Origin: Sphingobacterium paucimobilis HER1398
GTDB lineage: Bacteria > Bacteroidota > Bacteroidia > Sphingobacteriales > Sphingobacteriaceae
Direction: 5' to 3'
DNA: 64,000 bases
Assembly: GCF_000416985.1 (NCBI RefSeq)
Contig: NZ_ATDL01000015.1
Coordinates: 806,001-870,000, forward strand
In this document: one piece after another, positions 26,478 to 35,532 of the stretch
Numbering within the stretch: the stretch's first letter is position 1
Layout of the letters: each line of letters opens with the position of its first letter
Translations under genes and position numbers: made by a program
The notes under the pieces: model-generated
Told to the model about the DNA's origin: nothing
What the model saw: the letters and a program-made list of their open reading frames with translations, nothing else
Databases searched by the model: none

Positions 26478-28115
26478 ATGAAAAGGATATATATTACACT
26501 TCCATTCTTTATATTTTCTGGTCTTGCAGGACTGACTACTTCTTGTCAAAAGGATTTTTTGGATCGTAAACCCCTCAATCTCGTTTCGGAAGAGACCGTG
26601 TGGAATGACCCGGCATTGATCAAAATGTCAGTCAATGAGTTTTACACGTTTATGAGCACAGGCTTTACCAACACCTACCTACCGTCGGCTATTACGGATG
26701 ACCTACAGCTTATCGGTACAGAGGAAGGCAAGATTACAGCTTATACCAGTGGTGACTTTCTGAGCAGCAGCTTTCCCGAGCGCAATCTTTGGAAGGATAC
26801 CTATGCACAGATACGCAAGATCAACTATTTTATACAGCGTGCTGAATCGGCTGCCGTGCTATCGGAAGATGATCGTAAGGTACTGCTCGGCCAAGCTCGT
26901 TTTTTCCGTGCCTACCTATACTTTCAATTGTTCTCTAATTTCAAGGAGGTCCCTCTGCTGCTCAAAGCACAGCCTATCGAAGAAGCAGAAGAAAAGCCGC
27001 ATAAAGTCAGCCATACGGAAGGCATAACATTTATCGCATCCGAACTCGAGAAGAGTGCCAGCGAGCTTCCGTCCACCTATGCGAAAGAAGAACTGGGGCG
27101 TATCACGAAAGAAGCTGCCTTGGCCTTTCTAAGCAGAGTCCTGATCTGGGATGCCAGCGCGTTAAACAACCCTGATAACGATCCTGCTCAATGGCAAAAA
27201 GCAGCAGCAGTAGCACAGCGTGTCATCAGCAGTAAAGCTTTTGATCTGCAAAAACAATATCAAAATGCTTTTCTGACCAAAAATGTTTTGACCCGACCGG
27301 AAGTGATCTTAGAATCTCGGTATAACGGGATAAAAGGGGAAAGACTGCACGCATTTGACAAGAACAACAGTTCTGTTGGATACGGCGGAAAGGGCATCAA
27401 CTGCCCTACTCAGGATATCGTTGATGCATATGAGATGGCCAATGGAAAAGCAATAGATGAATCAGGATCTGGTTATGACGTGACCAACCCCTATGTGAAC
27501 CGTGACCCTCGTTTCTACTTGTCTATCGTACACAACGATGCGCAATTCAAAGACCGCAAAACACAGATTTATACAGGGGGGCTGGACATGCCGCGCAATA
27601 ATCCGACACCAACGGGATACTATATACGCAAGTTTATCGATGAAAAATTCGACTATAACAAAGATGCTTCTATCGGTAGCAGTACCAACTGGGTTATCAT
27701 GCGCTACGCGGAGGTATTACTCAACTATGCGGAAGCACAGAACGAAGTGTCAGGGCCCTCAGTTGAAATCTTCGATGCGATCAATACGGTACGCAAGCGC
27801 GCCAACATGCCTGCTATAGACAACAACCTGAGTCAAGAACAGTTACGCGCCAAGATCCGGAATGAGCGTCGTGTAGAACTGGCTTTTGAAGACAATATCC
27901 GGTACCAAGATCTGCGCCGCTGGAAATCAGCGACTACAGTCCTTAATAAATCTGTAAATGGCGTCACTATCACCAAAGGCAGCAACGGTAGTTTTACCTA
28001 TGCTCCAAAAGTGTCAGGAGCTCGTGTATTTAAAGACAAAAACTATTGGATGCCTATTCCGCTTACGGAGTTGGGTATTAATACAAACTTAAATCCTCAG
28101 AATACAGGTTGGTAA
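26478..28115 (+). CDS. SusD/RagB-like outer-membrane binding lipoprotein
   Basis: 545 aa with a lipoprotein signal ending at Cys23 (TTSC). SusD features are DFLDRKPLNLVSEETVWNDP, ARFFRAYLYFQLFSNFKEVP, ALAFLSRVLI, NYAEAQNEV, INTVRKRANMP, IRNERRVELAFEDNIRYQDL with RRWK, and the terminal NPQNTGW. It is the lid and ligand-binding partner of the SusC at 23130. It lacks any hint of a sugar-binding specialisation that I can recognise. Confidence 0.95.
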   Translation: MKRIYITLPFFIFSGLAGLTTSCQKDFLDRKPLNLVSEETVWNDPALIKMSVNEFYTFMSTGFTNTYLPSAITDDLQLIGTEEGKITAYTSGDFLSSSFPERNLWKDTYAQIRKINYFIQRAESAAVLSEDDRKVLLGQARFFRAYLYFQLFSNFKEVPLLLKAQPIEEAEEKPHKVSHTEGITFIASELEKSASELPSTYAKEELGRITKEAALAFLSRVLIWDASALNNPDNDPAQWQKAAAVAQRVISSKAFDLQKQYQNAFLTKNVLTRPEVILESRYNGIKGERLHAFDKNNSSVGYGGKGINCPTQDIVDAYEMANGKAIDESGSGYDVTNPYVNRDPRFYLSIVHNDAQFKDRKTQIYTGGLDMPRNNPTPTGYYIRKFIDEKFDYNKDASIGSSTNWVIMRYAEVLLNYAEAQNEVSGPSVEIFDAINTVRKRANMPAIDNNLSQEQLRAKIRNERRVELAFEDNIRYQDLRRWKSATTVLNKSVNGVTITKGSNGSFTYAPKVSGARVFKDKNYWMPIPLTELGINTNLNPQNTGW

Positions 28116-28139
28116 CCACAACCTATTTTTATCTAAAGA

Positions 28140-30632
28140 ATGAGACAGAATAACAAAATAAAACTGACAATTGCGGCACTGGCGCTTAGCACAGGATTGA
28201 GCGTAGCACAAACAGGTAAATGGGCAGGAATGGTCAAAACTTCCGAAAAAGCCGAGGAACCGAAAAAAGAGATTGAAAAATCTAAAAAGGAGAAGATGAA
28301 GCGGTTCGAAGATATCATCGATGCTTCGGCGATCAAATCTTTGGGAATGTTCAATAGCTATAAGGTATCAGACAGGTACTATATGGAAATTCCGGACAGC
28401 CTCCTTAACCGTGATATGCTGGTCGTAACCCGCTTTGTGCAAACTCCCGTAGGGCTAAAAGAATACCGCTCCCAGTACGGAGGTGAAATGATCAACGAAC
28501 AATTGTGGCAATGGCAACGTCGTCAAAACACGATATTCCTTCGTGTGCCAAGCTATATGCATATCAATACCAGCAACAGTGATATACAACAGGCTTTGCA
28601 AAACTCAAATGCCACCCCTATTCTAGCTGCTTTTGAGATAAAAGCGATGAACAATGGTGGACAGAGTTACCTTATCGATGTTACGGACTTCTATAATAGC
28701 GAGATCCCCGGCATGCAGATGCCTGACAATCTCAAAAAAACATATAAGCTGTCGGGTATCGATGCCAATCGTTCGTATATAGACACGATAAAGGCCTTCC
28801 CTACCAATGTCGAGGTCAAAACGGTAAAGACGTTCAAGTCTCCGGATCTTCCTTCGGACAAAACGGTTGGAGCGATGACCTTTACCTTGAATACTTCTAT
28901 GCTTCTATTGCCCAAAACGCCCATGAAACCGCGCTATGAAAACGCTCGAGTGGGATATTTTGCCAACCGCAAGGTGGATTTTGGAGCCAATGACCACCAA
29001 GTCAAGGAAAATGCTTTCATTCAACGCTGGCGCTTGGAGCCTTCGGACGAAGCAGCTTATCTGCGTGGAGAACTGGTAACCCCTAAAAAACAGATTGTAT
29101 ATTACATAGACCCCGCTACGCCAAAAAAATGGGTTCCTTACCTGATTGCTGGTGTCAATGATTGGAATACAGCATTTGAAGCGGCGGGCTTTAAAGATGC
29201 GATCATTGGCCGGGAAGCTCCGACTTATGAAGAAGATCCGGAATTCAGTACAGAGGATGCACGGTATTCTGTGATACGCTACTTTGCATCGGAAAAAGAG
29301 AACGCCTATGGCCCTAGGGTATCCGACCCACGCTCGGGCGAAATCATAGAAAGCCATATCGGTTGGTACCACAATGTGATGTCTCTCTTAAAGAAATGGT
29401 TCTTTGTACAGACGGCTGCCGTACATTCTGACGCTCGTGGAGCAAAACTGAGTGACGAACAAATGGGACAGCTTATTCGATTTGTCTCCTCGCATGAAGT
29501 CGGTCATACCTTAGGTCTTCTACACAATTTTGGATCCAGCAGTGCCTATCCGGTAGATTCACTACGCTCACCATCTTTTACTGAAAAATATGGTACCGCT
29601 CCATCTATCATGGACTACGCACGTTTTAATTATATCGCGCAACCTGGTGATGGGGTTAAGAATATTTATCCAAAAATAGGTGAGTACGACAAATTTGCCA
29701 TAGATTTTGGCTACCGCTACCTGGGCAATACTGCGGCAGAGCAAGACGCCTTGTACTGGGAGAAAAAAATCAAAGAGAAAGTCAAAGACCCCATATACTA
29801 CTATGGAAAACAGGGATCAATGGATCCTCGCGCACAGAGTGAAGACCTTGGAGACGATGCAATAAAGGCGAGTGACTACGGAATACAAAACCTAAAGTAC
29901 ATATTACCTAATATTGAAAAGTGGACCTTTAATGCGGATGAGGATCTGACAAGTACGAAAGATCTCTATCTCGATATCTCCAAACAATATAAGCGCTATG
30001 TCAACCATGTATTGGCTAATGTAGGCGGGATGATGGAAGATATTAAAACCATGAGCGAGGAAGGCCCTGTATTTACCTATGTAGCCAAAGAGAAACAAAA
30101 ACGTGCGGTAGACTTCATCAATCGTCAAGTTTTTGAAACGCCCTATTGGCTCTTGGACAGCACCTTATTGTCAAGAATTGACTATGGTATCATGGTCAAT
30201 AAGGTGGTGGACACGCAGAATCAAGTGCTTGGATCGCTATTGGAGACTTACAGCTTTGCAAGAATGCTGGACAATGAATTCAAAAATGGCGCTTCAGCCT
30301 ATACCATGCGCGAACTTCTACAGGATGTACGTCAGCAGATTTTTAATGCACCGTCCAATACTATTTTCAATCGCGGACTGCAACGTGCTTATGTGGACCG
30401 ACTAGGTATTTTGTTGAGATTGGATAAGCCCGTGCAGGAGACCCCGTATGCGGTAACAGGCCTTACGCCGTATAACCCTAATCTATCTGACATGCGTGTA
30501 CTCATTGTAGACGAACTGAACAAAGTAGAGCAGATTATTGCCCGATCAGCAGGTCGCAAGTCTGGCTTTGAGAAAACCCATTACACGGAACTCTTATCCA
30601 GAATCAAACAAATCAAAAAGAACGAAAAATAA
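28140..30632 (+). CDS. exported zinc-dependent metalloprotease (DUF5117/DUF4953 type)
   Basis: 830 aa with a signal peptide (about residues 1-22). The zinc site is intact: SSHEVGHTLGLLHNF contains HExxHxxGxxH, followed by a SIMDYARFNY Met-turn, as in metzincins. The long N-terminal region with VVTRFVQTP and the segment AYLRGELVTPKKQIVYYIDP is characteristic of the Bacteroidota DUF5117-DUF5118-DUF4953 proteases. The product is expected in the periplasm or at the cell surface. The gene follows susD by 24 nt and so belongs to the same operon, suggesting that it trims the peptides handled by SusCD. Confidence 0.9.
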   Translation: MRQNNKIKLTIAALALSTGLSVAQTGKWAGMVKTSEKAEEPKKEIEKSKKEKMKRFEDIIDASAIKSLGMFNSYKVSDRYYMEIPDSLLNRDMLVVTRFVQTPVGLKEYRSQYGGEMINEQLWQWQRRQNTIFLRVPSYMHINTSNSDIQQALQNSNATPILAAFEIKAMNNGGQSYLIDVTDFYNSEIPGMQMPDNLKKTYKLSGIDANRSYIDTIKAFPTNVEVKTVKTFKSPDLPSDKTVGAMTFTLNTSMLLLPKTPMKPRYENARVGYFANRKVDFGANDHQVKENAFIQRWRLEPSDEAAYLRGELVTPKKQIVYYIDPATPKKWVPYLIAGVNDWNTAFEAAGFKDAIIGREAPTYEEDPEFSTEDARYSVIRYFASEKENAYGPRVSDPRSGEIIESHIGWYHNVMSLLKKWFFVQTAAVHSDARGAKLSDEQMGQLIRFVSSHEVGHTLGLLHNFGSSSAYPVDSLRSPSFTEKYGTAPSIMDYARFNYIAQPGDGVKNIYPKIGEYDKFAIDFGYRYLGNTAAEQDALYWEKKIKEKVKDPIYYYGKQGSMDPRAQSEDLGDDAIKASDYGIQNLKYILPNIEKWTFNADEDLTSTKDLYLDISKQYKRYVNHVLANVGGMMEDIKTMSEEGPVFTYVAKEKQKRAVDFINRQVFETPYWLLDSTLLSRIDYGIMVNKVVDTQNQVLGSLLETYSFARMLDNEFKNGASAYTMRELLQDVRQQIFNAPSNTIFNRGLQRAYVDRLGILLRLDKPVQETPYAVTGLTPYNPNLSDMRVLIVDELNKVEQIIARSAGRKSGFEKTHYTELLSRIKQIKKNEK

Positions 30633-30659
30633 TATTCTTTACCTATTGATTTATATGAT

Positions 30660-30697
30660 AAAACGGGACTCCCTAGTGGAAGTTCCGTTTTTTTATT
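30660..30697 (+). terminator. intrinsic terminator after the metalloprotease
   Basis: A 14-bp stem with one G-U and one mismatch (AAAACGGGACTCCC with GGAAGTTCCGTTTT) has a 4-nt loop and is followed by a run of T. It ends the sigma-susCD-protease transcript and implies a separate promoter for the S9 peptidase. Confidence 0.75.
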
Positions 30698-30793
30698 CCT
30701 CCCCTTATCCGCTATAATAAGGCCCAAAATGTGTATCTTAACCCTTTGAATATTGCCTAAAGAATATAGGATATAACTAATTAAAGATTGCTG

Positions 30794-33226
30794 ATGATTT
30801 TTAGAAGAAGAACGAAATGGAAAACCTTAACCACGCGCTTAACTATTATCACGGGCTTGTGGTTAATGAGTACGGTTGCTGTGGCACAAGAGCAGATCCC
30901 TTACAAACTGCCCCCCAAAAGCATCGTAGATCTGGTCGATGCACCACAGATACCAGACATCAGAATCAGTAGCGACGGCACATGGATGCTGATGCTTGAA
31001 GCTCCGGGTTTTGAAACCATAGAGCAAGCATCACAACCTGTACTGGGTATCGCCGGATTACGGATCAATCCTATAACCTACACGACTGTAGGAGAAAATT
31101 CGGGCAAGTATACATCATTACGTATACGCGATATCAAAGCAGGAAAAGAATTTACGCTACAGGGACTTCCAAACGACCTTCAATTGACCGATATTAAATG
31201 GTCTCCATCCAATAAATCTTTCGCTTTCCTCAACAAAACCATGCAACGGACCGAACTTTGGATCGCTGACCTAAGCACTCAAAAGGCTCAAAAAGTATTG
31301 GATCAGGTAAATGACAGCTTTGGAAACACTTTTCAATGGAAGAATGACGATATATTGTTAGTACAACGTATTGCGTTTGCCAACCAAAAAGTACCGCAGG
31401 CAAACCCTGTGCCCATAGGCCCTATCGTCCAGGAGAATCTCGGCGGTATTACGCCTTCACGTACCTATCAGAATCTGCTGGCCAATGCACACGACGAAAA
31501 CCTGATGGGGTACTATCTAAGTTCTGATCTGATCGAGATCGACAGGAAAGGTCAGACGAAGGAACTGGGGGTGTCCGGTATTTTAAACGATGTCAGCTAC
31601 TCTCCAGATGGCAGATATCTCCTTATCGAGAAAATAGTAAGACCCTACTCGTACCTCGTACCTATACAGCTCTTCCCTGTTGAGGTATCCATAGTAGACC
31701 TGGAGCACAAGACCAACAGGACAATACATACGATTCCACTGGGGGACAATCTACCCATCAGTTTTGATGCTGTGATTAGTGGGCCACGTAATTTTTCATG
31801 GCATAAGGACAAGGAGGCAACCCTACTATGGACTGTGGCCAAAGACGGAGGTGATCCTAATCAACATACTGAAATCCGCGATGAATTGTTTGCCGCTCCT
31901 GCACCTTTTGAAATAACGCAGGCCAATAAGCTCTATACGAGCAAATACCGTATACACAAGATCTTGTGGGGCTCAGGCTTTGGCATAATAGAAGAAAACT
32001 GGCGCAAAGACCGTACTTCCCAGCTGAGTGTCATTGATAGTAAAAATAATAAAATACTCCGGATATTGTCTAATCGTAAATCGGAGGATACTTATACGGA
32101 TCCGGGCACTTTCTTACTGAACAGCAAAGGGAAGTTACGTGGCGATAGCAAAGGGAATGTTTATACCAAGGGGACCGGAGCTTCAAAAGAAGGGGATCGG
32201 CCTTTTGTAATGCGCTGGAATGTGCATACGACCAAACAAGATACGCTATACAAATCAAAACGAAACTATTATGAAGACCCTTTATTCTATGATGAGAACG
32301 GAATAGTCTATGTATTTAGAGAATCTTCAACAGTATCGCCCAACGTATTTGCTGTGGCTTTAAAATCAAAAGCTGAAAGGCGATTGACTCAATTTGCTGA
32401 TCCCTACCCGAGCTTAAAAAACGTGGAGAAAAAGCTTTTATCGTATCCACGAAAAGACGGTCTTACGCTATCTGCGACGCTATATCTACCTGAAGGATTT
32501 AAAAAAGGAGATGCACCACTACCTGTACTGATATGGGCGTATCCTCGCGAATTTAAAACCAAGGCTGCTGCGGCACAGGTAAAAGGATCGCCACATCGCT
32601 ACCCTAGACTGGCATTCCGATCGCCTGTATTCTGGGTGACACGCGGTTATGCCGTATTGGATCAAGCCGATATGCCGATCGTGGGTGAAGGGAGCAGCGA
32701 GCCGAATGACACATTCATCCAACAGATAGAGGACAATGCAAAAGCTCTGATCGATCACGTAGTCGAACTCGGCGTTGCAGACAGACAACGTATTGGAGTC
32801 GGCGGTCATTCCTATGGTGCATTTATGACAGCAAATCTATTGGCACACACAGACCTCTTTGCAGCGGGAATAGCACGAAGCGGTGCTTACAACCGCACAC
32901 TGACTCCTTTTGGATTTCAAGCGGAAGCCCGTACTTATTGGCAGGCGAAGGATGTTTACGATAAGATGTCTCCTTTTACCTATGCTCCTAATATCAAGCG
33001 TCCCCTACTCATGACACATGGTATGGATGACGAAAATTCTGGAACATTCCCGATACAGAGTGAACGTCTCTACGCAGCGATCAAGGGACACGGAGGCATC
33101 GTGCGTCTTGTACTATTGCCTAAAGAATTTCACGGTTACCGCAGTAGAGAAGGTGTCCTCCATACTTTCTGGGAACAGGACCAATGGTTAGAGAACTATG
33201 TAAAAAACAGAAAAGACACGCAGTAA
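30794..33226 (+). CDS. exported S9-family (prolyl oligopeptidase-type) serine peptidase
   Basis: 810 aa from the ATG at 30794 (the open frame extends two codons to a TTG). A signal peptide ends near VAVAQE. A beta-propeller region (about 90-520) precedes the alpha/beta-hydrolase domain. The nucleophile elbow is GGHSYGAFM (GxSxG), the Asp lies in THGMDDENS and the His in KEFHGYRSR, so the triad is complete. The N-terminal DLVDAPQIPDIRISSDGTWM is typical of the Bacteroidota S9 peptidases that act on short peptides in the periplasm. It lies behind a terminator, so it is a neighbour rather than strictly an operon member of nutrient locus 2. Confidence 0.92.
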   Translation: MIFRRRTKWKTLTTRLTIITGLWLMSTVAVAQEQIPYKLPPKSIVDLVDAPQIPDIRISSDGTWMLMLEAPGFETIEQASQPVLGIAGLRINPITYTTVGENSGKYTSLRIRDIKAGKEFTLQGLPNDLQLTDIKWSPSNKSFAFLNKTMQRTELWIADLSTQKAQKVLDQVNDSFGNTFQWKNDDILLVQRIAFANQKVPQANPVPIGPIVQENLGGITPSRTYQNLLANAHDENLMGYYLSSDLIEIDRKGQTKELGVSGILNDVSYSPDGRYLLIEKIVRPYSYLVPIQLFPVEVSIVDLEHKTNRTIHTIPLGDNLPISFDAVISGPRNFSWHKDKEATLLWTVAKDGGDPNQHTEIRDELFAAPAPFEITQANKLYTSKYRIHKILWGSGFGIIEENWRKDRTSQLSVIDSKNNKILRILSNRKSEDTYTDPGTFLLNSKGKLRGDSKGNVYTKGTGASKEGDRPFVMRWNVHTTKQDTLYKSKRNYYEDPLFYDENGIVYVFRESSTVSPNVFAVALKSKAERRLTQFADPYPSLKNVEKKLLSYPRKDGLTLSATLYLPEGFKKGDAPLPVLIWAYPREFKTKAAAAQVKGSPHRYPRLAFRSPVFWVTRGYAVLDQADMPIVGEGSSEPNDTFIQQIEDNAKALIDHVVELGVADRQRIGVGGHSYGAFMTANLLAHTDLFAAGIARSGAYNRTLTPFGFQAEARTYWQAKDVYDKMSPFTYAPNIKRPLLMTHGMDDENSGTFPIQSERLYAAIKGHGGIVRLVLLPKEFHGYRSREGVLHTFWEQDQWLENYVKNRKDTQ

Positions 33227-33253
33227 TACGAGTTAGAAACTCCTATTGGATTT

Positions 33254-33988
33254 TTATAAAGTCTCTGTAGGTAGCACTATGGAGACTTTTTCCAGATTCT
33301 CTATCAAATTATACTTGGCCTGTGTAAATGCATAATCTTTGGCTTCTGCAAAAGATATATTATACTTCCTTTGCACGCCATCTGCAATATCTCCAGGTAG
33401 TTTTTCCATCAAGGAGTCATAGTACTGATCAAGAACAACTGACGAAGGCAAAGTGTATTCAATCTGCAACTGGAAACGTCTAAGGATAGCTTGATCAATA
33501 ACTTCAATATGATTGGTTGCGCAGATCAATAACGCTTTTTCAGGATAATAGTCAATGAGCTGTATCAATGTGTTCACGAGACGACGAATTTCTCCCACAT
33601 CCTTGTCTTCACTCATCCTGGACTTTCCTATCTGATCGAATTCGTCCAGAAAAAGAACAGCCTGGTCACGTCCGGCTTTATCAAATATCTGTTTGAGGTG
33701 CTGGGATGTCTCTCCTATCTTGGCGCTGATCACATTACTGAGATTCAGAATATAAATGGGCTTATTCAACGCATTTGCCAAGGCTTTGGCAGTACTCGTC
33801 TTTCCACATCCAGATGCTCCATGTAAAAGGATCTTATTATTTACCGGTAATCCATAGCCCTGCAACACATCCAGGTATTTGTGTTCTTTCAATAGATGAT
33901 CCAGCTGCATTCGACTTTCGTCTGCAAGAATCATATCATCCAAAGCAATGGCTTCTTTTTTGGTAATTAATAAATCTGCGATGTTCAT
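33254..33988 (-). CDS. single-domain AAA+ ATPase
   Basis: 244 aa from the ATG at 33986-33988. An upstream in-frame ATG at 34015 lies inside the predicted -7 box and is rejected. It has the Walker A motif GASGCGKTS, the Walker B motif VLFLDEFDQIGKS, sensor 1 ATNH and an arginine finger region ILRRFQ. The GETSQHLKQIFD loop is like the pore/second-region loop of FtsH/SpoVK-type AAA proteins. There is no protease domain. It resembles the AAA partner of AAA-ATPase/S8-subtilisin gene pairs, but no S8 gene is adjacent. The substrate is unknown. Confidence 0.85.
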   Translation of the reverse strand: MNIADLLITKKEAIALDDMILADESRMQLDHLLKEHKYLDVLQGYGLPVNNKILLHGASGCGKTSTAKALANALNKPIYILNLSNVISAKIGETSQHLKQIFDKAGRDQAVLFLDEFDQIGKSRMSEDKDVGEIRRLVNTLIQLIDYYPEKALLICATNHIEVIDQAILRRFQLQIEYTLPSSVVLDQYYDSLMEKLPGDIADGVQRKYNISFAEAKDYAFTQAKYNLIENLEKVSIVLPTETL

Positions 33989-34012
33989 TATAAAATAACT
34001 AATTTTCTGTTG

Positions 34013-34020
34013 CAAAGGTA
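34013..34020 (-). promoter_or_regulatory. -7 box of the AAA ATPase gene
   Basis: On the minus strand TACCTTTG matches TAnnTTTG. CTG, one base from TTG, lies at the proper 20-base distance. Transcription would start near 34006, which fixes the start codon at 33988. Confidence 0.55.
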
Positions 34021-34254
34021 CGAACTTTAGGAAGTTTGTACAGCATTTACAAAGTTGAAGAATAGTTCTAACCTAAAACTACTCCAGTATCGGATTTAAT
34101 TTACTGGTCCAAGCAAAAAAACTGTAACCTTTTGTCCTCTCACCTACTCTATGTTAATAGATACCTACAAGATCTTTTGAGCGCATTCGGAATAGGTATT
34201 TGAATAGGGCTATAGATTATACTATGAACATTCAAAAAGACAAAGCTAGAAATT

Positions 34255-34671
34255 ATGCAACAGGTCAATAATGATTTATCAAACGTACTGTCCTCCAAAA
34301 CACCACAAAATATAGTATTGATATCGCTAGGAACCTGCATATCATCGGAGGTCAGTATCAAAGAAGTTTTGGAGTATTTTCAAAAACTGGGGAAAACAGC
34401 AAGAAATACCGACTTTAAACACACGTCTTCTTTAAAACTCAAAGCACTCAACCACACTTGGAGTGCTGCTTTACTCCTTCATACAGGACTATGTCAGACT
34501 CGGCTGACAAAAAAACTGAAGCAGCTGGAGTCCAACTTGAACAGTATAGATTTAAACATCATTACGTTTAATAAAGTCATCATCGAAAAATCCAAGGTAA
34601 TTGAATCTCCAACGTTGCTGGACCATATTAAACAATTACAGCCTGAACTATTTGCCTGGCATAGGCCCTAG
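34255..34671 (+). CDS. hypothetical 138-aa protein
   Basis: I do not recognise this protein. It is Leu-, Lys- and Ser-rich, predicted mostly helical, with no signal peptide. A hydrophobic stretch (SAALLLHTGLC) follows HTW in the middle, and the Lys-rich segment LTKKLKQLESNLNSIDLN may form a short coiled coil. The gene is divergent from the AAA ATPase and is followed by an ECF sigma gene on the same strand, 116 nt away. Base composition is AT-rich. The frame is open with an ATG but lacks a convincing promoter, so existence as a gene is likely rather than sure. Confidence 0.5.
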   Translation: MQQVNNDLSNVLSSKTPQNIVLISLGTCISSEVSIKEVLEYFQKLGKTARNTDFKHTSSLKLKALNHTWSAALLLHTGLCQTRLTKKLKQLESNLNSIDLNIITFNKVIIEKSKVIESPTLLDHIKQLQPELFAWHRP

Positions 34672-34739
34672 GATCTTCTATCGTAAATTTCATTATTCTT
34701 GAGCTTAAATATGTACATATTTAGCAAGGTATTTCTTAT

Positions 34740-34779
34740 GATTTTATGTAGGTTTGAAAGACATAAAATCTACATAAAA
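34740..34779 (+). promoter_or_regulatory. triple ACATAAAA box overlapping a -7 element upstream of an ECF sigma gene
   Basis: A perfect 10-bp inverted repeat, GATTTTATGT (34740-34749) and ACATAAAATC (34761-34770), is followed by a direct copy TACATAAAAG (34771-34780). The spacer and left arm contain TAGGTTTG (34749-34756), an exact -7 box, 32 nt before the ATG at 34788. Such an arrangement suggests an operator for autoregulation. Confidence 0.5.
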
Positions 34780-34787
34780 GTTATACT

Positions 34788-35441
34788 ATGGAACAATTCA
34801 ACGACCTCCCCGAGGTTGAACTTATCGACCGTATACTGGCCGGCGACACCCGACTTTACGAACAGATCGTAAGGCGCTTCAATCCCTATCTCTATAAAAT
34901 AGGCCGATCTTACAACTACAATCACGAAGACACACAAGATCTGATGCAGGATAGCTTTGTCGACGCTTTTAAGGCTCTTAATAGTTTTGAGGGACGTGCG
35001 CAGTTCAAATCCTGGATCATGCGTATCATGCTGAACAACTGCTACCGCAGGCGCGAAAAATGGAGCTTCAAAAATGAGACGAATATGGATATCGATGACG
35101 CATCACAGCCTATGTTCAACCATTCTGAGACAGATTCTCATACCCTCTTACAACAACGTGAACTTCGCCGTGTGATTGAAGAAGCTCTGTCCCGCTTACC
35201 ACTGGAGTATCGTATGGTTTTCTCTCTGCGCGAAATCAACGGTCTAGATGTTGCAGAAACAGCTCAGCTGCTAGACATCAGCGAAAGCAATGTCAAGGTT
35301 AGACTCAATCGAGCAAAGGACAAATTACGTCGTGAAATTGAGAAAAGCTATACACCTTCCGATTTATTTGAATTTAATCTTATCTATTGCAATAACGTCG
35401 TTGATAAGGTATTTGCTGCTATCGGTCTTCTATCTCGTTAA
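34788..35441 (+). CDS. ECF sigma factor (no adjacent anti-sigma gene)
   Basis: 217 aa. Region 2 appears as EDTQDLMQDSFVDAFKALNS and FKSWIMRIMLNNCYRRREKW, and region 4 as LSRLPLEYRMVFSLREINGL and AETAQLLDISESNVKVRLNR. A C-terminal extension with YCNNVVDKVF follows. Unlike the sigma factors of the two nutrient loci it has no FecR neighbour. It is convergent with the OmpA/PorP/adhesin unit. ECF factors such as SigP of Porphyromonas control type IX secretion genes, so a link is conceivable, but position is the only hint here. Confidence 0.92.
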   Translation: MEQFNDLPEVELIDRILAGDTRLYEQIVRRFNPYLYKIGRSYNYNHEDTQDLMQDSFVDAFKALNSFEGRAQFKSWIMRIMLNNCYRRREKWSFKNETNMDIDDASQPMFNHSETDSHTLLQQRELRRVIEEALSRLPLEYRMVFSLREINGLDVAETAQLLDISESNVKVRLNRAKDKLRREIEKSYTPSDLFEFNLIYCNNVVDKVFAAIGLLSR

Positions 35442-35446
35442 AAAAA

Positions 35447-35482
35447 GGAAGCGGTAAAATCGGGGAGAAAATACCGCATTCC
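35447..35482. terminator. weak hairpin between the convergent sigma and OmpA genes
   Basis: GCGGTA (35451-35456) pairs with TACCGC (35472-35477), with a partly matching outer stem (GGAA/TTCC). An A7 run precedes it, which is a T7 run for minus-strand transcripts, so it may terminate the adhesin-PorP-OmpA message. Confidence 0.4.
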
Positions 35483-35532
35483 GCATCTACCATTATAATC
35501 ATACTGAATGTATGATAAAAAAACTGAGCATT

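Noticed and set aside
34149-34361. 70-codon minus-strand frame antisense to the 138-aa gene
   Set aside because: It is shorter, overlaps the start of the plus-strand gene and has no better coding features.
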